Assembly: GCA_024686055.1 (NCBI GenBank) | Contig: JAIBDV010000001.1 | Coordinates: 1 to 36,831, forward strand | DNA from: Neptuniibacter sp. | Lineage (GTDB): Bacteria > Pseudomonadota > Gammaproteobacteria > Pseudomonadales > Balneatricaceae | Direction of reading: 5' to 3' | DNA: 36,831 nt | Part shown: one piece after another, positions 25,635-34,117 of the stretch | How positions within the stretch are numbered: position 1 is the stretch's first letter | How the letters are laid out: every line of letters starts with the position of its first letter | Notes under the pieces: generated by a model | The model's database searches: none | Seen by the model: only the letters and a program-made list of their open reading frames with translations | Told to the model about the DNA's origin: nothing | Program-made: the position numbers and the translations under genes

Positions 25635-27137
25635 ACCAATACGCTGCCCCAGGCGTTTGTACGTAACTTTTTGGGCAACTCGCCTATTTGGTATAAGCAG
25701 GCCATTATCGGATTCCTCATCCTGAACCCAATACTCCTGTATACCGTTGGCCCTGCTATCACTGGCTGGTTGCTGATTTTTGAGTTTATATTTACGCTCG
25801 CACTTGCGCTTAAATGCTACCCGCTCCAGCCTGGCGGCTTGCTGGCTATTGAGGCAATCATAATCGGCCTTGCCAGCCCAGAAAGCGTTTCTCATGAAGT
25901 AGAATCGAATCTGGAAGTTATCCTGCTACTGATGTTTATGGTTGCAGGCATCTATTTCATGAAGAGCATGCTGCTGTGGGTATTTACAAAATTCCTGCTA
26001 AAGGTTCGCTCAAAAATTCTGCTGTCGCTGATGTTCTCTTTCTCGGCAGCATTCCTGTCGGCATTCCTTGATGCACTGACCGTGACTGCGGTTCTGATCA
26101 GTGTCGGCGTCGGCTTTTATGCCGTGTATCACAAAGTTGCTTCAGGCACCTCCTTCACCAACACTGATCATGATTACGCCAACGATCAGGGTGTCGGTGA
26201 CACTTACCGTAACGATCTGGAAAAATTCCGCGCCTTTCTCCGCAGCCTGTTGATGCACGGCGCGGTCGGTACAGCACTGGGTGGCGTCTGCACCCTGGTC
26301 GGTGAACCGCAAAACTTGCTGATTGCAGAAAAAGCGGGCTGGGATTTTGTTCAGTTCTTCCTGCTCATGGCACCTATCACCATGCCAGTACTGGCAGCTG
26401 GCCTGATCACCTGTGCCCTGCTCGAAAAAACAAAGACGTTTGATTACGGCTCTGAATTGCCTGATAACGTACGCAGCATTCTGGAAAATTATGCTGCAGA
26501 AGAAGATAAAAAGCGCACCCTGCGTGACAAAGCAATGCTGATAACTCAGGTTGCCGTTGCTATCTTCCTTGTTATCGCGCTGGCATTACACCTTGCCGCC
26601 GTTGGCCTGATTGGCCTGACGATTATCATCCTGCTGACAGCCTTTAATGGTGTGGTTGAAGAACACCAGATTGGTAAAGCTTTTGAAGAGGCCCTGCCCT
26701 TCACTGCACTGCTGGTTGTTTTCTTCACCATTGTTTCTGTTATTCACGAGCAGCACCTGTTCCAGCCGATTATCGCCTGGGTACTCGCTATGGATGTATC
26801 GGCTCAACCCGGCTTCTTCTTCATAGCTAACGGCTTTTTGTCTGCAATCAGTGATAACGTGTTCGTAGCAACGGTGTACATCAACGAGGTTGTCAGCGCA
26901 CTGAACAGCGGCACGATTAGCCGCGAGCATTTCGACAAACTGGCAATTGCAATCAACACAGGCACCAACCTGCCGAGTGTGGCAACCCCGAATGGCCAGG
27001 CTGCATTCCTGTTCCTGCTGACCTCGGCTATTGCCCCACTGGTTCGCCTGTCGTATGGCAAGATGGTCTGGATGGCACTGCCATACACCATCGTGATGAG
27101 CCTCGTCGGCTACACTGCTGTGACCATCGCACTCTAA
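25632..27137 (+). CDS. nhaB: Na+/H+ antiporter NhaB
   Basis: This 501-residue protein has about 12 membrane segments. It begins with FVRNFLGNSPIWYKQAIIGF, which is recognisable NhaB, and has FLSAFLDALTVTAVLISVGV, the VGEPQNLLIAEKAGWDF stretch and GTNLPSVATPNGQAAFLFLL near the C-terminus. NhaB expels Na+ using the proton gradient, or recycles Na+ where a primary sodium pump is present. With the nqr operon in the same window the cell clearly runs a sodium cycle. AGGAAG lies 8 bases before the ATG in a leader that may be structured. A strong terminator follows. It is slightly shorter than E. coli NhaB but complete. Confidence 0.96.
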   Translation: MTNTLPQAFVRNFLGNSPIWYKQAIIGFLILNPILLYTVGPAITGWLLIFEFIFTLALALKCYPLQPGGLLAIEAIIIGLASPESVSHEVESNLEVILLLMFMVAGIYFMKSMLLWVFTKFLLKVRSKILLSLMFSFSAAFLSAFLDALTVTAVLISVGVGFYAVYHKVASGTSFTNTDHDYANDQGVGDTYRNDLEKFRAFLRSLLMHGAVGTALGGVCTLVGEPQNLLIAEKAGWDFVQFFLLMAPITMPVLAAGLITCALLEKTKTFDYGSELPDNVRSILENYAAEEDKKRTLRDKAMLITQVAVAIFLVIALALHLAAVGLIGLTIIILLTAFNGVVEEHQIGKAFEEALPFTALLVVFFTIVSVIHEQHLFQPIIAWVLAMDVSAQPGFFFIANGFLSAISDNVFVATVYINEVVSALNSGTISREHFDKLAIAINTGTNLPSVATPNGQAAFLFLLTSAIAPLVRLSYGKMVWMALPYTIVMSLVGYTAVTIAL

Positions 27138-27156
27138 GCAAGTCAGATTCAATATA

Positions 27157-27190
27157 AAAAAAGCCGGTCCTGATTCAGGACCGGCTTTTT
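27157..27190. terminator. Bidirectional terminator between nhaB and dnaQ
   Basis: AGCCGGTCCTG (27162-27172) / CAGGACCGGCT (27176-27186) with an ATT loop is a perfect 11-bp stem flanked by an A-run and TTTTT. It ends nhaB (+) and, from the other side, the dnaQ transcript (-). Confidence 0.92.
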
Positions 27191-27228
27191 ATTGTTTAAC
27201 CGCCAGGCATTTAGCAAGCAATACCGGC

Positions 27229-27972
27229 TCAGTGTACCGTCGAGTCAATCACCGACAGCTGACGCCAGACCGATTCGCCACCGCATTTCTTATCCAGCAC
27301 TGTGACAAAACTCTGGTGAGCCGCCAGCTCATTGGCATCCGCTTTCAACACGATCAACTCCATATCACTTTGCACCCGGCGAATTTCACCGGACTCGCCT
27401 GCCCCATCATCTCCACCTGAATCATTGGCATCGAGCAACAATGCTGTCTGGCCACCCGTCATCAGCAAATAGACATCCGCCAGAATCTCGGAGTCAAGCA
27501 ATGCACCATGCAGCTCACGGTGCGAATTATCTATGCCGTAGCGCCGACATAAGGCATTCAGGTTATTCTTCTGACCAGGATGTTTCTTACGCGCCATGGC
27601 CAGGGTATCAACGATGGTGCAGATGTCTTCAACCCGCTCCTTGATGCCATTACGCGCAAACTCAGCATTCATAAAACCCACATCGAAGGGCGCATTATGG
27701 ATGACCAACTCAGCCCCACGGATAAACTCAATAAACTCGAGCATAACCTCGCGAAACTTTGGTTTATCATCCAGGTACTCATTGGTGATACCGTGTACCG
27801 AAATCGCTTCAGCCTCAACTTCGCGGTCCGGCTTCACATATTGGTGGTAGTTGTTGCCGGTCAGCTTACGCTTAACCATCTCAACACAACCAATTTCGAT
27901 GATATTATGGCCTTCCTTCGGCTCGATACCTGTGGTTTCCGTATCAAGTATGATCTGACGCTTCACTGACAT
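27229..27972 (-). CDS. dnaQ: DNA polymerase III epsilon subunit (proofreading exonuclease)
   Basis: This 247-residue DEDDh exonuclease has all its motifs: Asp10 and Glu12 in DTETTG, Asp97 in HNAPFDVGFM, and His155 and Asp160 in HGALLDSE. Residues QTALLL (about 175-180) sit where the clamp-binding motif lies in E. coli, and the C-terminal VLDKKCGGESVW region should hold the polymerase subunit. Epsilon removes mispaired bases during replication. Its start overlaps the rnhA stop by one base (TAATG), giving coupled translation. In E. coli these two genes are adjacent but divergent; the co-directional order here is the one I recall from pseudomonads. Confidence 0.97.
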   Translation of the reverse strand: MSVKRQIILDTETTGIEPKEGHNIIEIGCVEMVKRKLTGNNYHQYVKPDREVEAEAISVHGITNEYLDDKPKFREVMLEFIEFIRGAELVIHNAPFDVGFMNAEFARNGIKERVEDICTIVDTLAMARKKHPGQKNNLNALCRRYGIDNSHRELHGALLDSEILADVYLLMTGGQTALLLDANDSGGDDGAGESGEIRRVQSDMELIVLKADANELAAHQSFVTVLDKKCGGESVWRQLSVIDSTVH

Positions 27973-28409
27973 TAACTCCGCAATTCTTTAACACCACGAT
28001 TGGCCAGCTGGTCCGCCAGCTCATTTTCGGGGTGCCCACTATGCCCTTTTACCCAACGCCAGTCGATAGAATGGCCTGTGATCAACTGATCTAGCTGCTG
28101 CCACAGGTCAGCATTTTTCACCGGTGCTTTCGCCGCTGTTTTCCAGCCATTACGCTTCCAGTTTTTCAACCATTGAGTCACACCCTTACGTACATACTGT
28201 GAGTCAGTGGTCAGCACTACATCGCATTGGCGGTTCAGAATCGACAATGCCTCAATCGCCGCACGTAGCTCCATCCGATTATTTGTGGTGTCTTTTTCTC
28301 CACCAAACAACTGCTTCTCAGCATCGCCATAACGCAAAATAGCACCCCATCCACCAGGCCCCGGGTTCCCCTTACAGGCACCGTCGGTAAATATACTAAC
28401 GACTTTCAC
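27972..28409 (-). CDS. rnhA: Ribonuclease HI
   Basis: This 145-residue enzyme has the four acidic catalytic residues Asp9 (FTDGACKGNPGPGGWG), Glu47 (NNRMELRAA), Asp69 (TTDSQYV) and Asp133 (NELADQLA), plus His123 in the flexible loop KGHSGHPEN. It cuts the RNA strand of RNA-DNA hybrids in the cytoplasm. The basic handle (LKNWKRNGWK) is present, as in E. coli RNase HI. It overlaps the methyltransferase gene upstream by 14 bp and is followed directly by dnaQ. Confidence 0.97.
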   Translation of the reverse strand: MKVVSIFTDGACKGNPGPGGWGAILRYGDAEKQLFGGEKDTTNNRMELRAAIEALSILNRQCDVVLTTDSQYVRKGVTQWLKNWKRNGWKTAAKAPVKNADLWQQLDQLITGHSIDWRWVKGHSGHPENELADQLANRGVKELRS

Positions 28410-29175
28410 GCGTTTGTCCTCGCGCCCTCGCCGTCGGTTTCGCCAACGGTAAAGACATTAATTGCCGCCGCCAGGCGGGCGTTATCGGCGTCATACCCGC
28501 AATATCTTTGCGCGCAAGCGTCATCAAAAAAGCACCATTGCGTGCAGGGCTGCGCCGAACCCATGATTCAAGAATACCACTACGACTACGCCATTTATCG
28601 CTGGAAAAAGGTGCGCCAAAATAGCCTGACCAGGCCTTCAGTTCCGTCAGTTCCAGCAACGCCAGCCAGTCCTGTAAACGACGATGAGTTAAGAAATTCC
28701 CTCGCCAGGGTACCCGCTCACGCTCTTTGCGTGACAGGCTGCGCTTGAGCCCCCACAGGCTGGCAGGGTTAAACCCAATAACAATCAGGTGGCCACCGGG
28801 ACGAAGTACACGCGCGGCTTCACGTACCACCTGGTGAGGGCTGCGAGCAAAATCAAGAATATGGTGTAACACCACCACATCCAGCACTTCGGATTCCAGC
28901 GGCAGATCATGATGGTCCCCCACCAGACAGCTCTCCACTGATTCAGGTGAAACCCGTGCACACAAGTTATAACAATGATGAATCTGACTGCTGGCTACCA
29001 GCGACTGACGATCATCAACACTGATCTGTAACAGGTGCATACCGTACAACGACGACAAAGCCCGCTCTATCAGCGCTTTCTCAGCAAGCAGCAGCTCTTT
29101 TCCCAGCTCAGTATCAAACCACTGCTGTAATTCAGGAAGCAGTACTTCCAGCGATGGCTGTGATCGGAATGACAT
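28396..29175 (-). CDS. SAM-dependent methyltransferase, YafS-like
   Basis: This 259-residue class I methyltransferase has the methyltransferase-11 pattern: LPLESEVLDVVVLHHILDFA (motif II region), then AARVLRPGGHLIVIGFNPAS. The canonical glycine-rich SAM loop is degenerate, as in E. coli YafS. The position beside rnhA, dnaQ and gloB is shared with E. coli and Pseudomonas; no substrate is known. The ATG start has GGAGGAAGGGG directly before it. TATAAT at 29214-29219 on the minus strand is a perfect -10 with a weak -35, giving a leader of about 32 bases; this probably starts the methyltransferase-rnhA-dnaQ operon. Confidence 0.85.
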   Translation of the reverse strand: MSFRSQPSLEVLLPELQQWFDTELGKELLLAEKALIERALSSLYGMHLLQISVDDRQSLVASSQIHHCYNLCARVSPESVESCLVGDHHDLPLESEVLDVVVLHHILDFARSPHQVVREAARVLRPGGHLIVIGFNPASLWGLKRSLSRKERERVPWRGNFLTHRRLQDWLALLELTELKAWSGYFGAPFSSDKWRSRSGILESWVRRSPARNGAFLMTLARKDIAGMTPITPAWRRQLMSLPLAKPTARARGQTRESR

Positions 29176-29237
29176 CCCCTTCCTCCAGAGCTTCGCCCGT
29201 TAACAGGCAGGATATTATAGGGTAATCTGAAAGTCTC

Positions 29238-29303
29238 CTGACCTGCAGGCCAGGCCCGCAGGTTCAGCACTCAATTGGTGCACCTGTCAATTTTCGCACC
29301 TGT
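29238..29303. repeat. Hairpin and short direct repeats between the methyltransferase gene and gloB
   Basis: ACCTGC (29241-29246) / GCAGGT (29258-29263) form a stem extended on both sides with a one-base bulge. GCACCTGT occurs twice (29280-29287 and 29296-29303), 16 bp apart, just before gloB. They may be regulator half-sites in the divergent promoter region; no clear gloB promoter boxes are seen. Confidence 0.35.
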
Positions 29304-29326
29304 GTATTCGACAGTGAGGTCCTACC

Positions 29327-30097
29327 ATGTTCCAGGTCACGCCCATTCCGGCTTTCAATGATAACTATATATGGGCATTACAAGCGCCAGGGTCAACCCA
29401 TATTGCAGTCGTAGACCCAGGCGATGCAGCCCCCGTCGAGCAATATCTGCAACAGAACGGCCTGAGTCTGGCTGCTATTCTTATCACCCACCATCATGCG
29501 GATCACACCGGCGGCGTCGCGCAACTGGTTGCCAATCGTTCAATTCCGGTTTTTGGCGGCCACCAGTCCTCGTTTGAGGGTGTCACCCAGCTACTCAGCC
29601 AGGGCGATACAGTTGATCTGCTGGGTCTTCAGCTGAAAATCACTGAGGTACCAGGGCACACACTGGATCATATCAGCTACTACCAACCGACGGGTAACGG
29701 TCAGCTGTTTTGTGGCGACACCCTGTTTCTGGCGGGTTGTGGCCGATTATTTGAAGGCACCCCCGCTCAGATGCTGGCGGCCATGCAGTATTTTCGCAAC
29801 CTGCCAGGCAGTACAGAAATCTACTGCACTCACGAATATTCACTAGCCAACCTGGCTTTTGCGCAGGCAGTCGAGCCTGATAACACCGCCATCGCTCAGA
29901 GCATTATAAATTGCCAGCAGCGCCGCGCAGATAACCTGCCAACGCTGCCCAGTACCATTGCCGCAGAACTGCAGATCAACCCGTTTATGCGTACCAACAC
30001 ACCGGATGTTATCGCCGCCGCCGCACGTTTTAACACCAGCCAGGGTGACGAAACTGTAATATTTACCGCTATTCGTGAGTGGAAGAATCAGTTTTAA
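29327..30097 (+). CDS. gloB: Hydroxyacylglutathione hydrolase (glyoxalase II)
   Basis: This 256-residue metallo-beta-lactamase-fold enzyme has THHHADHTGG, giving His55, His57, Asp59 and His60, with His111 (GHTLDH), Asp131 (FCGDTLFLAGCGRLFEGT) and His169 (THEYSLANLAFA) completing a two-metal site. It hydrolyses S-D-lactoylglutathione to lactate and glutathione, the second step of methylglyoxal removal. The N-terminus PIPAFNDNYIWAL is typical of GloB. It is divergent from the methyltransferase-rnhA-dnaQ operon. The hairpin GCCCACTG/CAGTGGGC (30116-30123 and 30143-30150) downstream has no T-run. Confidence 0.97.
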   Translation: MFQVTPIPAFNDNYIWALQAPGSTHIAVVDPGDAAPVEQYLQQNGLSLAAILITHHHADHTGGVAQLVANRSIPVFGGHQSSFEGVTQLLSQGDTVDLLGLQLKITEVPGHTLDHISYYQPTGNGQLFCGDTLFLAGCGRLFEGTPAQMLAAMQYFRNLPGSTEIYCTHEYSLANLAFAQAVEPDNTAIAQSIINCQQRRADNLPTLPSTIAAELQINPFMRTNTPDVIAAAARFNTSQGDETVIFTAIREWKNQF

Positions 30098-30242
30098 TTT
30101 CCCGCGAAAGCTCCCGCCCACTGCAACCGCCAACGTGATTGACAGTGGGCGTTCATTTAAACGTCCTGCCCTGTACTGGATCTAATCAGCCTCTGTTCAC
30201 AGCATAAGCCTAAGTATATGGTCACAAGGTTATTAATCCCTG

Positions 30243-30271
30243 TTGACCCTCTATGACCCTGTCCATAGAAT
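30243..30271 (+). promoter_or_regulatory. mltD promoter
   Basis: TTGACC (30243-30248), a 17-base spacer and TAGAAT (30266-30271) form a strong sigma-70 promoter; the start site would be near 30278. It decides the mltD start, because the open frame from 30253 would begin inside the promoter. Confidence 0.65.
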
Positions 30272-30306
30272 GGCCGATTTACTCTTTCCAACTGTACGGG
30301 AACTTC

Positions 30307-31941
30307 ATGATTTTTAGACCAGTATTCGCCGTTTCCCTGCTCTCTGCGCTGGTGTTGAGTGGTTGTCAGACGATGCAGCAAGCGGAAACCGCCCGTACAG
30401 GCCCGGATTCCGGTGTCCTACAGCCCGAAAACCCGTTAGCCCAGAACGCTCAAGCCACCGAGCAAAATACAGCTATACTTGCCACCCCACAGAACAGCGC
30501 GCCCGAAACGGTAATGGCCGCAGCACCTGCAGACATTTGGCAGTTAACCCGTGATAACTTCAAATTTGACCTGAACCCGAACCAGCAACGGTTCAGGGCA
30601 CAGCTCAAATGGTACAGCGCTCATCCAAAATACATGAACCGGGTAATTGACCGTGGTTCACGTTATTACCAGTATATGCTCGGTGAAGTGCTCAAACGCG
30701 GCATGCCTGCCGAAGTTGCACTGTTACCCGTCGTTGAAAGTGCCTTTGACCCCTTCGCCTACTCCCATGGCCGTGCATCCGGACCCTGGCAGTTTATTCC
30801 AGGCACCGGCAAACGGTTCGGCTTGCGCCAGGGCTGGTGGTACGACGGACGTCGCGACATTGTCGCCTCAACCCGTGCCGCGCTGGACTACCTGGATATC
30901 CTGCAAAAACGCTATAAGGGCGATTACCTGTTAGCACTGGCAGCGTATAACTGTGGTGAAGGTACGGTTGACCGAGCCGTCAAACGTAACCGTAAAGCAG
31001 GCAAACCGATTGATTTCTGGTCACTCAAGCTGCCAAAAGAAACCAGCGCTTACGTGCCAAAACTGCTCGCCGTCGCGCGGATGTTCAACAGCCCGGATGA
31101 GTTCAAATTCACACCGAAGCCACTCACCAATACGCCCTATTTCAAGATAGTGCCTACTGATGGCCAGCTCGATCTGGCAGAAGCTGCCAAGCTTGCTGAG
31201 ATCGACATTCAAGAACTGTACCTGCTCAACCCAGGCTTTAACCGCTGGGCAACCGATCCCAAAGGCCCCCACTACCTGTTAATCCCCGTGCAACAGGCTG
31301 ACCTGTTTGCCAAAAACCTCGCAGACCTGCCAGCTGATAAACGCATGAGCTGGAATCGCCACGTTGTTAAACGCGGTGACTCGCTGGGGAAAATTGCGCG
31401 TAAATACAGCACTTCCATTGACGTTGTTCGCACGACGAACGAAATCAAAGGTAACCGTATTCGCGTTGGCCAGGCGCTGCTTATTCCACAGGCACGCCAT
31501 CAGCCCAGCAGCTACGTGCTCAGCAAGGCCCAGCGCCAGCTACGCTCGCAACAGAAAATTGCCCGCAAAACCCGCAAACGTAAAATCAACTACACCGTTA
31601 AATCCGGTGATAGCTTCTGGAGCATCGCCCGTAAGCATAACGTCAGCGTGCGCAGCCTCAGCAGCTGGAACGGACTGGCACCGCGCGACACTCTGAGCAT
31701 CGGTAAAAAGCTGGTGATCTGGAAACAACCTAAATCCAGCACCAAACTGGCTACCAATAGCCAGGGTGGGCAGCTGCTGCGCAAAATTGGTTACAAGGTA
31801 CGCAGTGGTGACTCCCTGTCTCGTATCGCGGGCCGATTCAAGGTTAAAATCAAAGACATCCAGCGCTGGAACAAGCTGGAGAAAACCAAATACCTGCAGC
31901 CCGGCCAACGCCTGACGCTGTACGTTGATATCACACGCTAA
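30307..31941 (+). CDS. mltD: Membrane-bound lytic murein transglycosylase D
   Basis: This is a lipoprotein of about 544 residues. The signal peptide ends in LSGC, with lipid-modified Cys20. The SLT domain follows, with the catalytic glutamate in LLPVVESAFDPFAYSHG (about Glu144) and SGPWQFIPGTGKRFGL. Three LysM repeats end the protein (about 353-396, 429-472 and 496-541), each starting with the V(K/R)xGDS pattern; they bind peptidoglycan. MltD cleaves glycan strands, forming 1,6-anhydromuramic ends that feed the NagZ recycling pathway. The start at 30307 is fixed by the promoter just upstream and by the compact signal peptide. E. coli MltD is shorter, with fewer LysM units. Confidence 0.95.
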   Translation: MIFRPVFAVSLLSALVLSGCQTMQQAETARTGPDSGVLQPENPLAQNAQATEQNTAILATPQNSAPETVMAAAPADIWQLTRDNFKFDLNPNQQRFRAQLKWYSAHPKYMNRVIDRGSRYYQYMLGEVLKRGMPAEVALLPVVESAFDPFAYSHGRASGPWQFIPGTGKRFGLRQGWWYDGRRDIVASTRAALDYLDILQKRYKGDYLLALAAYNCGEGTVDRAVKRNRKAGKPIDFWSLKLPKETSAYVPKLLAVARMFNSPDEFKFTPKPLTNTPYFKIVPTDGQLDLAEAAKLAEIDIQELYLLNPGFNRWATDPKGPHYLLIPVQQADLFAKNLADLPADKRMSWNRHVVKRGDSLGKIARKYSTSIDVVRTTNEIKGNRIRVGQALLIPQARHQPSSYVLSKAQRQLRSQQKIARKTRKRKINYTVKSGDSFWSIARKHNVSVRSLSSWNGLAPRDTLSIGKKLVIWKQPKSSTKLATNSQGGQLLRKIGYKVRSGDSLSRIAGRFKVKIKDIQRWNKLEKTKYLQPGQRLTLYVDITR

Positions 31942-31950
31942 GGACAACCC

Positions 31951-32199
31951 ATGGACGCAACCAGCATCATTATTATCGTTATCGCTACGATAACAGCGAT
32001 TGCCTTCAAGTGGTTTCTGTTCCGCCGCATCCGTCGCTGGATGGATGCGGACCTGATCAAGGGCCTGGCCGGGAATAACCCGGCCAAACTGGCGTACCTG
32101 CAAACACAGCTGTCTGATTTACAGGCCGCCGGCACGCGACGGACAACAGTGCATGAGAAACTCGAGCAACTGGCCGCTGATTTTGAACAAAAGCCCTGA
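31951..32199 (+). CDS. Small membrane-anchored protein of unknown function
   Basis: This 82-residue protein has one hydrophobic N-terminal helix (SIIIIVIATITAIAFKWFLF), then Arg-rich residues (RRIRRW) that would place the tail in the cytoplasm, and a soluble C-terminal part with a Q/L-rich helix of coiled-coil type (KLAYLQTQLSDLQAAG). I do not recognise a family. It starts 9 bp after the mltD stop, with AAGGACA just before the ATG, so it is probably co-transcribed with mltD. Its position and topology suggest an accessory role at the membrane, but nothing more can be said. Confidence 0.65.
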   Translation: MDATSIIIIVIATITAIAFKWFLFRRIRRWMDADLIKGLAGNNPAKLAYLQTQLSDLQAAGTRRTTVHEKLEQLAADFEQKP

Positions 32200-32223
32200 A
32201 ACAGAGTCTGAACTTCAACTATA

Positions 32224-32251
32224 TTGACACCGTAACTGTCTGATTCAGAAT
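32224..32251 (+). promoter_or_regulatory. yej operon promoter
   Basis: A perfect TTGACA (32224-32229), a 16-base spacer and CAGAAT (32246-32251) lie 40 bases before yejA. It would make the transport operon independent of mltD. Confidence 0.5.
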
Positions 32252-32290
32252 ACGAATCCTGCAATCAGCCCCTGGGGTGACGGATCACAG

Positions 32291-34117
32291 ATGACTGTTT
32301 TAAAAAAAATACTGCTGGGCGGCCTGCTGGCCGCCGTAAGCGCACTGCCGGTTCAGGCAGCCACTGATAACCCGCTGCCCCCTCAACATGGCATCGCCAT
32401 GCATGGGGACCTCAAATATAGCGCGGGCTTTACCCACTTCGATTACGTTAACCCTGACGCGCCAAAAGGCGGCAGCGTCACTCAGGCCGGTGTCGGTACG
32501 TTCGACAGTTTCAATCAGTTTATTATCAAAGGTGCATCGGCTGACGGTCTGGGGCTGATATACGACAGCTTGCTTGAGCGCGCCAATGACGAGCCCTTCT
32601 CCCTGTATGGGCTGCTGGCAGCATCAATGGAAGTACCGGAAGATCGCAGCTTTATTACCTTCAACCTGCGCCCCGAGGCTCGTTTCAGTGATGGCCAGCC
32701 GTTAACCGCAGACGATGTTGTTTACACCTTCAAATTACTCCGTGAAAAAGGTGCCCCGCTGTTTCGCGCCTACTACGCCGATATCAGCAAGATCGAAGTC
32801 ATCAACCCCCACCGGGTAAAATTTCACTTCAGTACCAACCAGAACCGTGAACTGGCACTGATTGTTGGCGAAGTGCCTATTCTGCCAAAACATATCTGGG
32901 AAACCCGAGACTTCAGCAGCCCTACGCTGGAACTTCCGATTGGCTCCGGTCCTTACGTCATCTCCAGCTTTGAATCGGGCCGTAGCATTACCTACCAGCG
33001 GCGCAGTGACTACTGGGCCGAAGGCTTGCCGGTGAGTAAAGGTATTCATAACTTCGGCAGCATCACTTACGACTACTATCGCGACGACACCGTATCTCTG
33101 GAAGCCTTCAAAGCCGGTGAATACGACTTTCGACTGGAGAACTCATCCAAACGCTGGGCAACCGGTTACACCGGACCACAATTCAGCGATGGCCGCATCG
33201 TCATTCAGGAACTGAAACATCAGAATACGACGGGCATGCAGGGCTTCGTCATGAACAGCCGTCGCAGTCAGTTTGCTGACCCTCGGGTTCGCCAGGCGCT
33301 GGGCTACGCCTTCGATTTCGAATGGACTAACCGCAATATTTTTTACAGCGCCTATAAACGCACCCACAGCTATTTTGCCAACTCCGAAATGGCGGCCACC
33401 GAACTGCCCGATGCGCGTGAGCTGGCGGTACTGGAGCCGATCAGAAACAAGGTCCCTGCCGAGGTTTTCAGCACGGTCTACCGTGCTCCAACCACCGATG
33501 GCAGCGGTAAAACCCGTAGCCATCTGCGTGAAGCCCTCCGCCTGTTGCGCAGCGCAGGCTGGGAACTCAACAAAGGGAAATTGATTGATCAGACCAGTGG
33601 CAAGCAGTTCAAATTTGAAATACTGATGCGGGACAAATCGTTCGAACGCATCATTGCCCCTTTTGCCCGCAACCTGAAACGCATGGGCGTTGATGTTCAG
33701 ATCAGGCTGGTCGATATCTCCCAGTTCATCAACCGTTACCGCAGCTACGACTTTGACATGCTGGTTGGCAGCTTCCCGCAGTCCAGCTCACCCGGTAATG
33801 AGCAACGCGACTACTGGCATTCCTCCATGGCAGACCAGCCTGGCACCCGGAACATTATCGGTATCAAAAACCCGGCTATCGATTATCTGGTTGAGACGCT
33901 GATTCAGGCACCGACCCGGGCCGATCTGGTTGCCCGCAGCCGGGCACTGGACCGGGTACTGCAGTGGAATCATTATGTAATTCCGCAGTATCACATCAGC
34001 ACCTACCGGGTTGCCTACTGGAACAAATTTGGCGTACCAGCAATGCGACCCAAATACAGCCTGGGCTTTAACACCTGGTGGGTGAAGCCTGATGCTGAAC
34101 TGAGTGAAGCGAACTGA
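32291..34117 (+). CDS. yejA: Periplasmic peptide-binding protein, YejA-like
   Basis: This 608-residue family-5 solute-binding protein has a signal peptide (LLGGLLAAVSALPVQAA). Typical parts are HGIAMHGDLKYSAGFTHFDY, the VNPDAPKGGSVTQAG stretch, RFSDGQPLTADDVVYTFKLL and the C-terminal YWNKFGVPAMRPKYSLG. Length and sequence fit YejA, the binding component of the YejABEF importer, which takes up oligopeptides and in E. coli microcin C. The ATG at 32291 has no strong Shine-Dalgarno at the usual distance, but the signal peptide supports it. The stop overlaps the yejB start by one base. Confidence 0.9.
   Translation: MTVLKKILLGGLLAAVSALPVQAATDNPLPPQHGIAMHGDLKYSAGFTHFDYVNPDAPKGGSVTQAGVGTFDSFNQFIIKGASADGLGLIYDSLLERANDEPFSLYGLLAASMEVPEDRSFITFNLRPEARFSDGQPLTADDVVYTFKLLREKGAPLFRAYYADISKIEVINPHRVKFHFSTNQNRELALIVGEVPILPKHIWETRDFSSPTLELPIGSGPYVISSFESGRSITYQRRSDYWAEGLPVSKGIHNFGSITYDYYRDDTVSLEAFKAGEYDFRLENSSKRWATGYTGPQFSDGRIVIQELKHQNTTGMQGFVMNSRRSQFADPRVRQALGYAFDFEWTNRNIFYSAYKRTHSYFANSEMAATELPDARELAVLEPIRNKVPAEVFSTVYRAPTTDGSGKTRSHLREALRLLRSAGWELNKGKLIDQTSGKQFKFEILMRDKSFERIIAPFARNLKRMGVDVQIRLVDISQFINRYRSYDFDMLVGSFPQSSSPGNEQRDYWHSSMADQPGTRNIIGIKNPAIDYLVETLIQAPTRADLVARSRALDRVLQWNHYVIPQYHISTYRVAYWNKFGVPAMRPKYSLGFNTWWVKPDAELSEAN

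Noticed and set aside
30116..30150. Hairpin after gloB as an intrinsic terminator
   Set aside because: The 8-bp stem is real, but the loop is 19 bases and no T-run follows, so it is only mentioned with gloB.
30253..30306. 18 extra N-terminal codons for mltD
   Set aside because: The first codon lies inside the TTGACC/TAGAAT promoter, and the lipoprotein signal peptide begins at 30307.
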